Positions 41,969-50,303 of a stretch of 64,000 nucleotides of DNA are shown in pieces. The position numbers and the translations under genes are program-made. This DNA comes from an uncultured Bacilli bacterium (lineage in GTDB: Bacteria > Bacillota_I > Bacilli_A > RF39 > UBA660): the NCBI GenBank assembly GCA_934149105.1, contig CAKPDP010000002.1, positions 89,491-153,490 on the forward strand. The letters run 5' to 3'. Position 1 is the stretch's first letter, and each line of letters begins with the position of its first letter. The notes below the pieces were generated by a model. It saw only the letters and a list, made by a program, of their open reading frames with translations, was not told the DNA's origin and did no database searches.

Positions 41969-42478
41969 ATGAATTATAATTATGATTATGGTAATTATAT
42001 GGTAGGTAATAATAATTATCCTACGGAATATGGTTATAGTAATATGAATTATAAAGGTAATAAAGCTAATGTTACTTTTATGAATTCAGATAAGAGTACT
42101 ATTAATAATGATAATAGTACTGGTAAAAAACAAATAATTGTTGATCCGTATATAGGATTGATAAGAGGAAATTTGTTTAATAATTTGTATGATCCTTATA
42201 AGGATTATACACCTGTAGATATTGTGGTAACTAATGAACGAGAAAGTTTATTGGGACAAATTCAAATGTATAATTTTGCTACAGTAGATTTAAATTTATA
42301 TTTAGATTTACATCCTAATGATGTTAAAGCAGTACAATTATTTAAAAATTATGTACAGGCCACTTTAGAATTATGTGCTGAATATGATAAGAAATATGGT
42401 CCTTTAAAAGTAATGGAAAATATGGGCAATAATTTTGAATGGGTAAATAGTCCTTGGCCTTGGGAGGTTAGCAAATAA
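41969..42478 (+). CDS. CotJA-CotJB fusion spore coat protein
   Basis: The ATG at 41969 follows GGGTGA; a GTG three codons earlier overlaps it. The 169-residue product has an Asn/Tyr-rich head (MNYNYDYGNYMVGNNNYPTE), then a CotJA-like segment (DPYIGLIRGNLFNNLYDPY), then a CotJB domain (MYNFATVDLNLYLDLHPND, KKYGPLKV, SPWPWEV). In Bacillus CotJA and CotJB are separate proteins of about 80 and 87 residues. Here both are in one reading frame. It is coupled to cotJC by a TAATG overlap. Confidence 0.85.
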   Translation: MNYNYDYGNYMVGNNNYPTEYGYSNMNYKGNKANVTFMNSDKSTINNDNSTGKKQIIVDPYIGLIRGNLFNNLYDPYKDYTPVDIVVTNERESLLGQIQMYNFATVDLNLYLDLHPNDVKAVQLFKNYVQATLELCAEYDKKYGPLKVMENMGNNFEWVNSPWPWEVSK

Positions 42479-43038
42479 TGTGGAAATATGTTAAAGCATT
42501 GGAATTTCCAATAAATATTAAGAAAAAAGATTTAAAAATGGCTAAATATTTGGTTACACAATATGGTGGCGCTAATGGAGAGTTGGCAGCTTCACTTAGA
42601 TATTTAAATCAAAGATATACAATGCCTGATGATAAAGGAAAAGCTTTGCTTACAGATATTGGTACTGAAGAGTTAGCTCATGTCGAGATGATTTCGGCAA
42701 TGATTTATCAGCTTACAAAAGATGCAACATTAAAAGAATTAAAAGAAGCGGGATTAGATGGACACTATTCAGAACATGGTTATGATCTGTATCCTACTGA
42801 TACTAATGGAGTACCATTTACAACAGCTTACTTTGCCGCAACGGGGGATCCTATTGCAAATTTATCAGAAGATATGGCTGCCGAACAAAAAGCTAGAGCA
42901 GTATATGAGAATTTAATAAATTTAACTGATGATCCTGATGTTATTGGACCATTGCTATTTTTGAGACAAAGAGAAATTATACATTTTAATAGATTTAAGG
43001 AATTATATGAAGATTATAAGAAAAAAGGATATAAATAA
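42478..43038 (+). CDS. cotJC: Spore coat manganese-catalase-like protein CotJC
   Basis: The 186-residue protein starts MWKYVKALEFPI and has the CotJC/Mn-catalase layout: GGANGELAASLRYLNQRY, GTEELAHVEMI, EDMAAEQKARAVYENLI and RQREIIHFNRFKE. The Glu and His residues of these four helices form the di-metal site. It sits in the inner coat in Bacillus and may protect the spore from peroxide. The start overlaps the CotJA-CotJB stop by one base. Confidence 0.95.
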   Translation: MWKYVKALEFPINIKKKDLKMAKYLVTQYGGANGELAASLRYLNQRYTMPDDKGKALLTDIGTEELAHVEMISAMIYQLTKDATLKELKEAGLDGHYSEHGYDLYPTDTNGVPFTTAYFAATGDPIANLSEDMAAEQKARAVYENLINLTDDPDVIGPLLFLRQREIIHFNRFKELYEDYKKKGYK

Positions 43039-43092
43039 AATTAGTATTGACTTTAATTTAAGGATATGATTATAATTATATTTGCTTGGTGT

Positions 43093-43122
43093 TAAAAACG
43101 TATTTTTGATAGTTACGTTTTT
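43093..43122 (+). terminator. Terminator after cotJC
   Basis: AAAAACGTA pairs with TACGTTTTT around an 11-base loop, followed by TTCC. It separates the coat operon from the agr-like locus. Confidence 0.8.
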
Positions 43123-43172
43123 TTCCTTTATAGTTATTTAGTGTTATCTATTTGTATGCAAATTGGCAAAAG

Positions 43173-43234
43173 ACAGTAAATTGTTTAACTTAGGTTGACA
43201 GTTTTGATTTTTTTGTCAATTTTTATTTTATAAT
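43173..43234 (+). promoter_or_regulatory. Candidate agrB promoter and regulator site
   Basis: TATAAT at 43229-43234 is a good -10, but the -35 17 bases upstream (GATTTT) is poor, as in activator-dependent promoters. Just upstream are two copies of ACAGTWWWK: ACAGTAAAT (43173-43181) and ACAGTTTTG (43198-43206), 25 bases apart, recalling the ACAGTTA repeats bound by AgrA-type LytTR regulators. The usual spacing there is 21-22 bases. TTGACA (43195-43200) also forms an inverted repeat with TGTCAA (43215-43220). Confidence 0.4.
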
Positions 43235-43255
43235 TTAATCGGGAAGTGAGAGAAA

Positions 43256-43861
43256 ATGAAAAAGAAATTCTTAAAATCTTCACTTGATTTGATTAAAAAA
43301 AACAATCCTACATTGGATGATATTAAAATCGAAGAAATAAGATATGGTTTAGAGTCAGTTTATTTAACCATTACAAAATTAGTAATAATTTTCTTAATAG
43401 CTTATATGCTGAACATTGTTAGAAGTGTATTTATACTTATGGTTACATTTAATATCATAAGAAATAAAGCTTTTGGATTACATGCAACTAAGAGTATATA
43501 TTGTTTAATATCATCACTACTATTATTTATTGGAGGTTCTTATGTATGTGATTATGTAGTTTTTCCAATAGTTATCAAAGTGATTTTAGCAGTTATATGT
43601 GTTATCTGTATATGTAAATATGCTCCTGCCGATACTGTTAAAAGGCCTTTGGTTAACGCTGAAAAAAGGAGAAAATATAGAATGTCTAGTATACATAGAG
43701 TTGTTATATATACAATTTTGATAATTATATTTGATAAATATACGATTTCAAATTACTTACTCATAGGAATGATCGAGGCTGTGATTATGATTCATCCTAA
43801 AACATATAAATTTTTTAAATTACCCTTTAATAATTACAAAAACTATGAATACGGTGTTTAA
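43256..43861 (+). CDS. agrB: AgrB-like autoinducer peptide protease
   Basis: The 201-residue membrane protein has about five helices and the AgrB catalytic pair His76 and Cys83 in FGLHATKSIYC, seven residues apart as in S. aureus AgrB. AgrB cleaves the AgrD propeptide and helps form the thiolactone ring. GGGAAGTGAGAGAAA precedes the ATG. The agrD gene follows after 41 bases. The C-terminus MIEAVIMIHPKTYKFF is cytoplasmic by charge. Confidence 0.93.
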   Translation: MKKKFLKSSLDLIKKNNPTLDDIKIEEIRYGLESVYLTITKLVIIFLIAYMLNIVRSVFILMVTFNIIRNKAFGLHATKSIYCLISSLLLFIGGSYVCDYVVFPIVIKVILAVICVICICKYAPADTVKRPLVNAEKRRKYRMSSIHRVVIYTILIIIFDKYTISNYLLIGMIEAVIMIHPKTYKFFKLPFNNYKNYEYGV

Positions 43862-43902
43862 TTAAATTTAAACATAAATAATTGATAAGGAGGAAAAAGA
43901 TT

Positions 43903-44025
43903 ATGTCATTTATTGCAAAAATATTGGAAAGTTTAGGAATTAGCGGTGCATCAAGAGGAACTCAAGGGTGCTGGGTACTTATATTAGATGAACCAAAAAT
44001 GCCTAATAGTTTAATTGAAAAATAA
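43903..44025 (+). CDS. agrD: AgrD-like autoinducing peptide precursor
   Basis: The 40-residue gene is preceded by AAGGAGG. Its product reads MSFIAKILESLGISGAS, an amphipathic helix; then RGTQGCWVLIL, with one Cys followed by hydrophobic residues; then DEPKMPNSLIEK, an acidic tail. The three-part design equals AgrD, whose tail is removed by AgrB. The peptide would be a Cys thiolactone of the CWVLI (five-residue ring) or CWVLIL type. Sequence alone cannot fix the ring end or the N-terminal cut. Confidence 0.9.
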   Translation: MSFIAKILESLGISGASRGTQGCWVLILDEPKMPNSLIEK

Positions 44026-44030
44026 AAATA

Positions 44031-44064
44031 AAAAGCATTATGAATAAAAATAATGCTTTTTATT
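44031..44064. terminator. Bidirectional terminator between agrD and agrC
   Basis: AAAAAGCATTAT pairs with ATAATGCTTTTT around GAATAAAA. A-rich and T-rich flanks serve the convergent agrBD and agrAC units. Confidence 0.85.
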
Positions 44065-44069
44065 TTATT

Positions 44070-45371
44070 TTATTTATTATTGTGAATAATTAGTTTTCTG
44101 GTATAAATTTTATTGGTTATAGTTTTTTCACAGGCGAAGCGATCACTGAATTCTATGATATTCTTAGCGAGTAATAAGCCATGTCCCCTATTCTTACCTT
44201 TAGTAGATTTACCGTTATTACTAATTACTTTTTTATTATCATCATAAGAATTAGTAATAATTATTTCAACATTATTGGATATCAAATATATTTCAATACC
44301 TAATTCTTTCTTTTGAGATGTAGAACTTGCTTCAATAGCATTATCAATATAGATTCCTATTAATTTACCTAATTGATTAAATTCAGTAGCATTTAAATTA
44401 TAAAGAATAGAATTTTCTAATCTCTTACTAATATTTATTGATACCTTGACACCTTTTCTTTCCGCTTCACTGGTTTTGAAATAGAATAAAGCTTTTATTC
44501 CGTTAGCTGGTAAATACTGAAACTTAGCATAATGTTCTTGAGATACAACAATTTTTTCATCTAAAATATTATCAATATAACCAACAATGCTTTCTTTATC
44601 TTCCTTATCATAAATTTTAGCTTTAATGGTTAATAATTGATTTTTGGTTTCGTGTCTTTGGGTTCTTTGAAGTTCAATTTCTTTTTCGTAGATTTTCATA
44701 AATTCTAATAACTTATCATACTCTTTACCCTTTTGACTATTTATTATTAATTGATAAATCAGATTGATTAATACAATCATAAAAGCTGCAATAATGGCTA
44801 TGCTTATTAAGAAATTTTTATTTATTACTATATTAGTAAAAGCATCATAGAAACAATATAATGTACTGAAGAGAGCTAAACAAAGTTGTGCTATTAATTT
44901 CTTGTTATTGTCCAACTCATAGTTTAATATCTTTTTAATTTGATTTTTTAGTAATAGTATTACTAATAATGTTTCTATAGTTATTATTATATTTAACAGT
45001 AATCCTCCTGCTAATTGTGTGTAACAAAACTCTTTGTTCAATTTTAAAACATAAATTATAAAAATTAAGTCAAATCCTTCGATCAGCATCATTAAAGCTA
45101 TATAAATTATTATTAAAATAGTACTTTTCCAGTAGTCTATGTTAAATATTCTTTTTATTGTTATTATAAATATTATACAAAGAGCTAAAGTTTTAATTAT
45201 ATTATTCAGTATAAGTTGAGTTAAAATAGTAAATATTACTGATATGATTGTTAAGATTATTTTTTCTTTTGTAAATATTTTTTCAGGACTTTTTATTATT
45301 AACTTTGTATATAGTATTGGTGTTAATATTATTACTAAACCGCTTAAAATATAATTAAAGATTTGATACAT
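44070..45371 (-). CDS. agrC: AgrC-like sensor histidine kinase
   Basis: The 433-residue kinase has an N-terminal sensor of six to seven membrane helices (to about residue 210) and a GHKL module. The H-box is RHETKNQLLTIKAKI, the N-box IGIYIDNAIEAS, the G-box GRGHGLLLAKNIIE. This is the HPK10 class that senses agr-type peptides. Its start overlaps the agrA end by 17 bases, so the two are one operon. It faces agrBD tail to tail. Confidence 0.92.
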   Translation of the reverse strand: MYQIFNYILSGLVIILTPILYTKLIIKSPEKIFTKEKIILTIISVIFTILTQLILNNIIKTLALCIIFIITIKRIFNIDYWKSTILIIIYIALMMLIEGFDLIFIIYVLKLNKEFCYTQLAGGLLLNIIITIETLLVILLLKNQIKKILNYELDNNKKLIAQLCLALFSTLYCFYDAFTNIVINKNFLISIAIIAAFMIVLINLIYQLIINSQKGKEYDKLLEFMKIYEKEIELQRTQRHETKNQLLTIKAKIYDKEDKESIVGYIDNILDEKIVVSQEHYAKFQYLPANGIKALFYFKTSEAERKGVKVSINISKRLENSILYNLNATEFNQLGKLIGIYIDNAIEASSTSQKKELGIEIYLISNNVEIIITNSYDDNKKVISNNGKSTKGKNRGHGLLLAKNIIEFSDRFACEKTITNKIYTRKLIIHNNK

Positions 45372-46086
45372 AATTCTTCAGATCCTTCTTGTGACGTTTA
45401 GATAGTAAATCAGTTTTAACACCATTTTTAAAAGTTATAATACCTTGAGAGTAATCAATATGTTTTATTTGCTTTAGATTTACTAAACATGATTTATGAG
45501 TTAAATAGAAGTTTTTTCCTAGTTTTTCATTTAAGTTAGTTATAGTATTAGCATCTTCATAGACTTCTCCACTCTCAGTTACTATATTTACTCTTTTGTC
45601 ACGTGGAACTTTTTCAATATATAAAATATTTTTATATGGTATTCTATAAGTTACAGAGTTATAATTGAAAGCATATACACGTTCATTAGAAAACTTATCT
45701 AGTACTACTTTTATTGTTTCTTCTAATCTATCATAACTTAATTTATTTTTGGCTATATAATCTATGGCTAGTAATCTTGAATAAAAGATATCATCTTTAC
45801 ATTCAGTGTGAGCTGTTACAAATATAGTAATACTATTCCAGTCATTTTCTCTTATTTCAGAAGCTATTTCTAATCCTGATACTTCAGGTAATTCTACATC
45901 TAAGATATATACTTTTTGAGTAGTATTATCATTAATTAGATTTCGAAATTTTTGTTCATATTTCATAAACTTATGTATTCTGTATTCAAAATTGTATGGC
46001 ATCATTATTTTTGTCAATAATGTACCGATTCTATTCAGATATTCTTGATTATCTTCACAAATAATAAAATTTAACATTATAATCAC
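45355..46086 (-). CDS. agrA: AgrA-like LytTR response regulator
   Basis: The 243-residue protein has a receiver domain (FIICEDNQEYLNRIG, phospho-Asp in YILDVELPEVSG, VTAHTE) and a C-terminal LytTR DNA-binding domain (NILYIEKVPRDKRVNIVTES, NFYLTHKSCLVNLKQIKHID). LytTR proteins bind tandem ACAGTTA-like repeats. Receiving phosphate from AgrC, it probably activates agrBD and further targets. A -10 with TG extension and a TTACCA repeat lie upstream. Confidence 0.93.
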   Translation of the reverse strand: MIIMLNFIICEDNQEYLNRIGTLLTKIMMPYNFEYRIHKFMKYEQKFRNLINDNTTQKVYILDVELPEVSGLEIASEIRENDWNSITIFVTAHTECKDDIFYSRLLAIDYIAKNKLSYDRLEETIKVVLDKFSNERVYAFNYNSVTYRIPYKNILYIEKVPRDKRVNIVTESGEVYEDANTITNLNEKLGKNFYLTHKSCLVNLKQIKHIDYSQGIITFKNGVKTDLLSKRHKKDLKNYVSNL

Positions 46087-46113
46087 CTTTTTTATCTAAA
46101 TTTATATAGTAAT

Positions 46114-46146
46114 ATTATATCATTATTTTATGGTAAATTTTGGTAA
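46114..46146 (-). promoter_or_regulatory. Candidate agrA promoter with TTACCA direct repeats
   Basis: On the minus strand TGATATAAT (an extended -10, complement of 46114-46119 plus TGA) lacks a good -35. TTACCA occurs twice, at complement 46141-46146 and 46131-46136, one helical turn apart and over the -35 region. It could be an operator. Confidence 0.4.
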
Positions 46147-46179
46147 TAATTTTAGCAAAAGTTTAAAAATAATTGGTTT

Positions 46180-47493
46180 TTAGGGCGTTGTTAAGATTTT
46201 TAAAGCTTCTTGAAGTTGATTATCGTTTTCAGTAGTAGGATTCTCGTAGTATTCATCGCTTAATTCTAATTTAATTGTTGGCTCTACCCCTACTTCATTG
46301 ATCCAATTTCCATTAGGAGTTAACCATTTTTTTGTGGTGTACTTTATTATACTACCATCTTTCATATTCATTGTTTCTTGAACAGTTCCTTTACCAAAAG
46401 TATTAGTACCAATAATGGTTCCACCGTGACTTTCTTTAATAACTGAAGTTAATATTTCTGAGGCAGAAGCACTATTTTTGTTAACTAAAACGGCAATGGG
46501 ATAAGTTTTTTTAGTTTTTGTTGTGTCTTTTATTTTAGTGATACCTTTTTCAGTTTCTAATTGATAAATTACTTTGCCTTTAGATAGAAATAAACTGGAA
46601 ATATCGGTAACACTATTTAGATAGCCGCCACCATTATTTCGAACATCTATTATTAGACCAGTAATGTTATTTTTTTCTAGCTCTGTAAGATTTTCTTTAA
46701 ATTGTTTATAAGTTACGTTGGAAAAGGAAGATATTTTTAAGTATCCTATTATTTGGGAGTTCATAGTATAAGTAGTTGAAGTTACAGTAGGTATTTCTAC
46801 TTTTTTGCGAGTAACAGTTAGGTCTTTTTTCTCTTCATCACGAATGATTGTTAAAACAAATTTAGACTTAGAACTGTTTTTTATATAGTCGGCCATATCA
46901 GAACTAGTTTTTTCACTGTAGTCTTCACCGTCTATCGAGACTACGATATCCCCTACTTTTAAGCCAGCTTTGGCGGCAGGAGAATTTTCGAAAATGTTGA
47001 AAACAATGATGTTTCCATCTTGATCAGTTAAAACCGTACACCCTATTCCTTCATATTCTCCTTCAACTGTTTGCGAGAAGTCTTCGGAATCTTGGGGATT
47101 GATATAGGTTGTAAATTCATCGTCAAGACTAGAATACATTCCGTTAATAGCAGCGTCAACAAGAGTATTTTTGTCAACATCTTTGTAGTAACTACTAGTT
47201 AGGGCTGTATAAGATTTTATAAAATCTTTAAGTTCAAAACAAAGAGTTACAATATTGGCACCGCCAGTTATAAGCATAAAAATAAAAAGGCAAAGAACAA
47301 AACCAAAAACAAGAGAACTAAAAGATACGACACAAATGTCTTTATTGCTGTAAGTATCTTCTTTTTTTAGAAATTTTAAAAATTTAGAACTTGAGGACTT
47401 TTTAGATTTTTTAGCCTTTTTGTTCTTTGAGATTTTAGAAGATTTTATTTTGAAAAACTTAGAATTTTTAATTTTATTTTTTAGTAAATTCAT
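46180..47493 (-). CDS. S41 C-terminal processing peptidase (CtpA/CtpB-like)
   Basis: The 437-residue protein has a very basic Ser/Lys-rich head (about 45 residues), one membrane helix (residues 54-78), a PDZ domain (VFNIFENSPAAKAGLKVGD) and a tail-protease domain. The catalytic Ser lies in SASASEILTSV and the Lys in NTFGKGTVQ. In Bacillus, CtpB is secreted into the space around the forespore and cuts SpoIVFA, which starts pro-sigma-K processing. The nearby sigK fits that role, but housekeeping CtpA is also possible. The basic head is unusual. Confidence 0.9.
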   Translation of the reverse strand: MNLLKNKIKNSKFFKIKSSKISKNKKAKKSKKSSSSKFLKFLKKEDTYSNKDICVVSFSSLVFGFVLCLFIFMLITGGANIVTLCFELKDFIKSYTALTSSYYKDVDKNTLVDAAINGMYSSLDDEFTTYINPQDSEDFSQTVEGEYEGIGCTVLTDQDGNIIVFNIFENSPAAKAGLKVGDIVVSIDGEDYSEKTSSDMADYIKNSSKSKFVLTIIRDEEKKDLTVTRKKVEIPTVTSTTYTMNSQIIGYLKISSFSNVTYKQFKENLTELEKNNITGLIIDVRNNGGGYLNSVTDISSLFLSKGKVIYQLETEKGITKIKDTTKTKKTYPIAVLVNKNSASASEILTSVIKESHGGTIIGTNTFGKGTVQETMNMKDGSIIKYTTKKWLTPNGNWINEVGVEPTIKLELSDEYYENPTTENDNQLQEALKILTTP

Positions 47494-47613
47494 TTATATC
47501 ACCACTTTATTTAAGTCTACCACACTCAAAAATAATAGACAATAATTTTTTTACTTTATTTATTGAAACTTATAAATTAAAATTTTTTATTCATAATAAT
47601 TATAGGTGATGTT

Positions 47614-49080
47614 ATGCAGAGTGGAATTGAAGAGATTGTAAAAAAATTAAGGCAAGAAACTAATGAAGTTAGTGATATTACATATAGACTTAAAATTGTT
47701 AATGAGCGTAAAGTATATGTTATATATAATGAACCTCTTACGGGTGGGGATAAGATAAGTGACTTTATTATGAGAAGTTTAGATTATATAAATAGTAAGT
47801 ATGATTATGAAATTGATCTTTTAAATACAATTATTAATGATATTAGTAATTTTAAAGTTAAGACTATTACTTGTTATAAAGATATTTGTTATTATTTGAA
47901 TTATGGTTTTACTATTATTTTGATGGAGGGATATGATAAGTATTTAGCTTTAGAAACAAAGAGAAATCTTTCTAGGAGTATCGGAGCACCTGTTACAGAG
48001 AATAGTATAAGAGGTGCGATGGATTCTTTTGTAGAGGATAATCAAACAAATATGGGTCTGATTAGGCGAAGAATCAAGAGCAACAATTTATGGGTATCTG
48101 ATAATGAAATAGGAAGATATACAAAGACCAAAGTTTCAGTTATATATGTTAATGGAATATGTAAAAAAGAATTAGTAGAAAGGGTTAACAAATTAATTAA
48201 AAAAATTGATATTGATGGAATTACGGATTCGGGGACGATTAAGAATTTGATAGCTAAAGAGATTAAAAGAATATTTCCTACGGTTTTATCTACTGAGAGA
48301 CCAGATAGGGCTTGCCAGGCCTTATTATCAGGAAAAGTAATAATTATGGTGGATACTAGTCCTTTTTGTTTGATTTTACCGGCAACATTTAGTGATTTCT
48401 TTATGAGTAGTGAAGATAATTTTAATAGTAGTTGTAATATTTCAGTTACAAGATTAGTTAGGTATGTGGCCTTTGGAATTTCGATGCTTACTCCCGCTAT
48501 ATATATTGCTATTACGACTTTTAATCAAGAAATGTTGCCTACGGAATTACTCATTAGTTTTGCTTCACAGAGAAGTAGTGTTCCCTTTTCGGCTTTTTTC
48601 GAGGCTCTTATTATGATGATATCTTTTGAAATTTTACGAGAAAGTGATTTGCGTAAACCAGGATTTGCTAGTAGTGCCTTATCAATTGTTGGAGCTTTAA
48701 TATTGGGAGAAGCGGCAGTTAATGCAGGAATAGTATCCCCTATTATGATTATTGTAATTGCACTGACGGCTATTTCGGCTTTAACATTGTCGGAACCTGA
48801 AGTTATAAATGGTCTTAGATGGTATAGGTTGTTATTTATGATTGGGGCTTCTAGTTTAGGAATAGTAGGAGTAGTAATGATATTTATATATTTTGTTATA
48901 GAAATGACTAGCATGGAATCTTTTGGTATTCCTTATACAACACCTTTTTCACCAACTTTTATAGAGGGAATTAAGAATTCTTTTTTTAGAGTACCAGTTT
49001 GGAATTTAAAAACTAGAAAGAGTTATTTGTCGGATAATAAGATTAAATTAAAAGAGAAAAGTGATGGTGATTTAGAGTGA
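47614..49080 (+). CDS. gerAA: Spore germination receptor subunit A (GerA family)
   Basis: The 488-residue protein matches GerAA/SpoVAF: a large N-terminal soluble domain (IVKKLRQETNEVSDITYRLK, FKVKTITCYK, TMGLIRRR, CQALLSGKVIIMVDTSPFCLILPATFSDFF) and a membrane domain of about five helices (residues 290-440), ending in a basic tail. It is the inner-membrane germinant receptor subunit. TAGGTGATGTT precedes the ATG. Its last codons overlap the gerC start by 4 bases. Confidence 0.96.
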   Translation: MQSGIEEIVKKLRQETNEVSDITYRLKIVNERKVYVIYNEPLTGGDKISDFIMRSLDYINSKYDYEIDLLNTIINDISNFKVKTITCYKDICYYLNYGFTIILMEGYDKYLALETKRNLSRSIGAPVTENSIRGAMDSFVEDNQTNMGLIRRRIKSNNLWVSDNEIGRYTKTKVSVIYVNGICKKELVERVNKLIKKIDIDGITDSGTIKNLIAKEIKRIFPTVLSTERPDRACQALLSGKVIIMVDTSPFCLILPATFSDFFMSSEDNFNSSCNISVTRLVRYVAFGISMLTPAIYIAITTFNQEMLPTELLISFASQRSSVPFSAFFEALIMMISFEILRESDLRKPGFASSALSIVGALILGEAAVNAGIVSPIMIIVIALTAISALTLSEPEVINGLRWYRLLFMIGASSLGIVGVVMIFIYFVIEMTSMESFGIPYTTPFSPTFIEGIKNSFFRVPVWNLKTRKSYLSDNKIKLKEKSDGDLE

Positions 49081-50303
49081 AGAAATATTTGTTAATTATA
49101 ATTATAATAATATTATTATCAGGATGTAATTATAGGGAACTTAATGACTTAGCTATTGTAACGGCTATTAACTTAGATAAAGAAAATAATGAATATAAGG
49201 TTATGGTCCAAGTAGCTAATCCTGTTAAAAGTCAAGATTCAGCGGCTAGTGACGAGCCAGATTTTGTTACTTATACTAGTTATGGAAGTTCTTTACAAGA
49301 GGCATTTAGAAATGTTATAAAAGAATCACCACGTAAGATATATGGTACCCATATGCAAGTACTAGTAATTAGTGAAAGATTGGCTAGAGAAGATTTGGCT
49401 AATATTATGGATTTTTTGTTTAGAGAGCCAGAAATTCGTTTAGAATTTAGTGTCGTCATCGAAAAAGAAGATGATAAAGAGGATAATAATGATAATAATG
49501 ATAATAATGATAATAATGAGGATAAAGATAAGGCTCTTAAGACAATTACGGTTCTAGATAATTTATCTTCTAGTAATATTGAATCTAGTTTGGAGGCAGA
49601 AACTAAATATTTAGGTACTAGTATGGTTATTAATTTTGAACAATTGATGAATGTTTATTTAAATAAATATAAAGAAATTGTACTTCCTAGTTTATATGTA
49701 AAAGGCGATATTAATTTAGGAGAAGAGGAAGAAAATATAAAGAGGAGTTCAAATTATACGTCAGTTATAATTGATAATTTAGCAGTATTTAAAGATAGTA
49801 AATTGTTAGGATATTTATCAGATAAAGAAAGTATTTCATATAATTTTATAACGGGAAATATAAAAAACACTTTAGCTAGTTATAACTGTGATAATGGTGG
49901 AAGTTTAGTTACAGAAATTTTAAAATCTAAAACTAGTTTAGATGGAGACTTAAAGAAGAAAAAAATTAAGGTTAAAATTAAAGGGGAAGCTTCGATCAAT
50001 GAGAATACTTGTAATTATGATTTAACTAGTTCGAAGGTTATAAAAGAAATTAATGATAAAGTTAATGATAATATAAAGGAAATGGTAGAGAAGTCTTTTT
50101 ATAATATTAGAGATACTTATAATAGTGATATTTGGGGATTAGGTGATTTGTTTTATAAGAGTGATTATAAGGAATTTTCTAAGATCGAGGATAAGTGGGA
50201 GAAGGAGATTTTTCCCGAAATTAAAATAGAGGTTGATCCCGAGATTAATCTTAATGAAAAGGGAAATATTTTAGGAGGAATATATGACAAACAAAAAAAT
50301 TAG
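49077..50303 (+). CDS. gerAC: Spore germination lipoprotein, GerC type
   Basis: The 408-residue protein has a lipoprotein signal (LLIIIIIILLSGC, lipobox Cys20), the GerAC start CNYRELNDLAIVTAINLD, and the C-terminal ferlin-like domain (DIWGLGDLFYKSDYKEF). It is the outer-face subunit of the receptor. A highly charged insertion (EKEDDKEDNNDNNDNNDNNE, near residues 130-155) is encoded by four perfect GATAATAAT tandem copies at 49482-49517. It overlaps both neighbours. Confidence 0.95.
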   Translation: MKKYLLIIIIIILLSGCNYRELNDLAIVTAINLDKENNEYKVMVQVANPVKSQDSAASDEPDFVTYTSYGSSLQEAFRNVIKESPRKIYGTHMQVLVISERLAREDLANIMDFLFREPEIRLEFSVVIEKEDDKEDNNDNNDNNDNNEDKDKALKTITVLDNLSSSNIESSLEAETKYLGTSMVINFEQLMNVYLNKYKEIVLPSLYVKGDINLGEEEENIKRSSNYTSVIIDNLAVFKDSKLLGYLSDKESISYNFITGNIKNTLASYNCDNGGSLVTEILKSKTSLDGDLKKKKIKVKIKGEASINENTCNYDLTSSKVIKEINDKVNDNIKEMVEKSFYNIRDTYNSDIWGLGDLFYKSDYKEFSKIEDKWEKEIFPEIKIEVDPEINLNEKGNILGGIYDKQKN

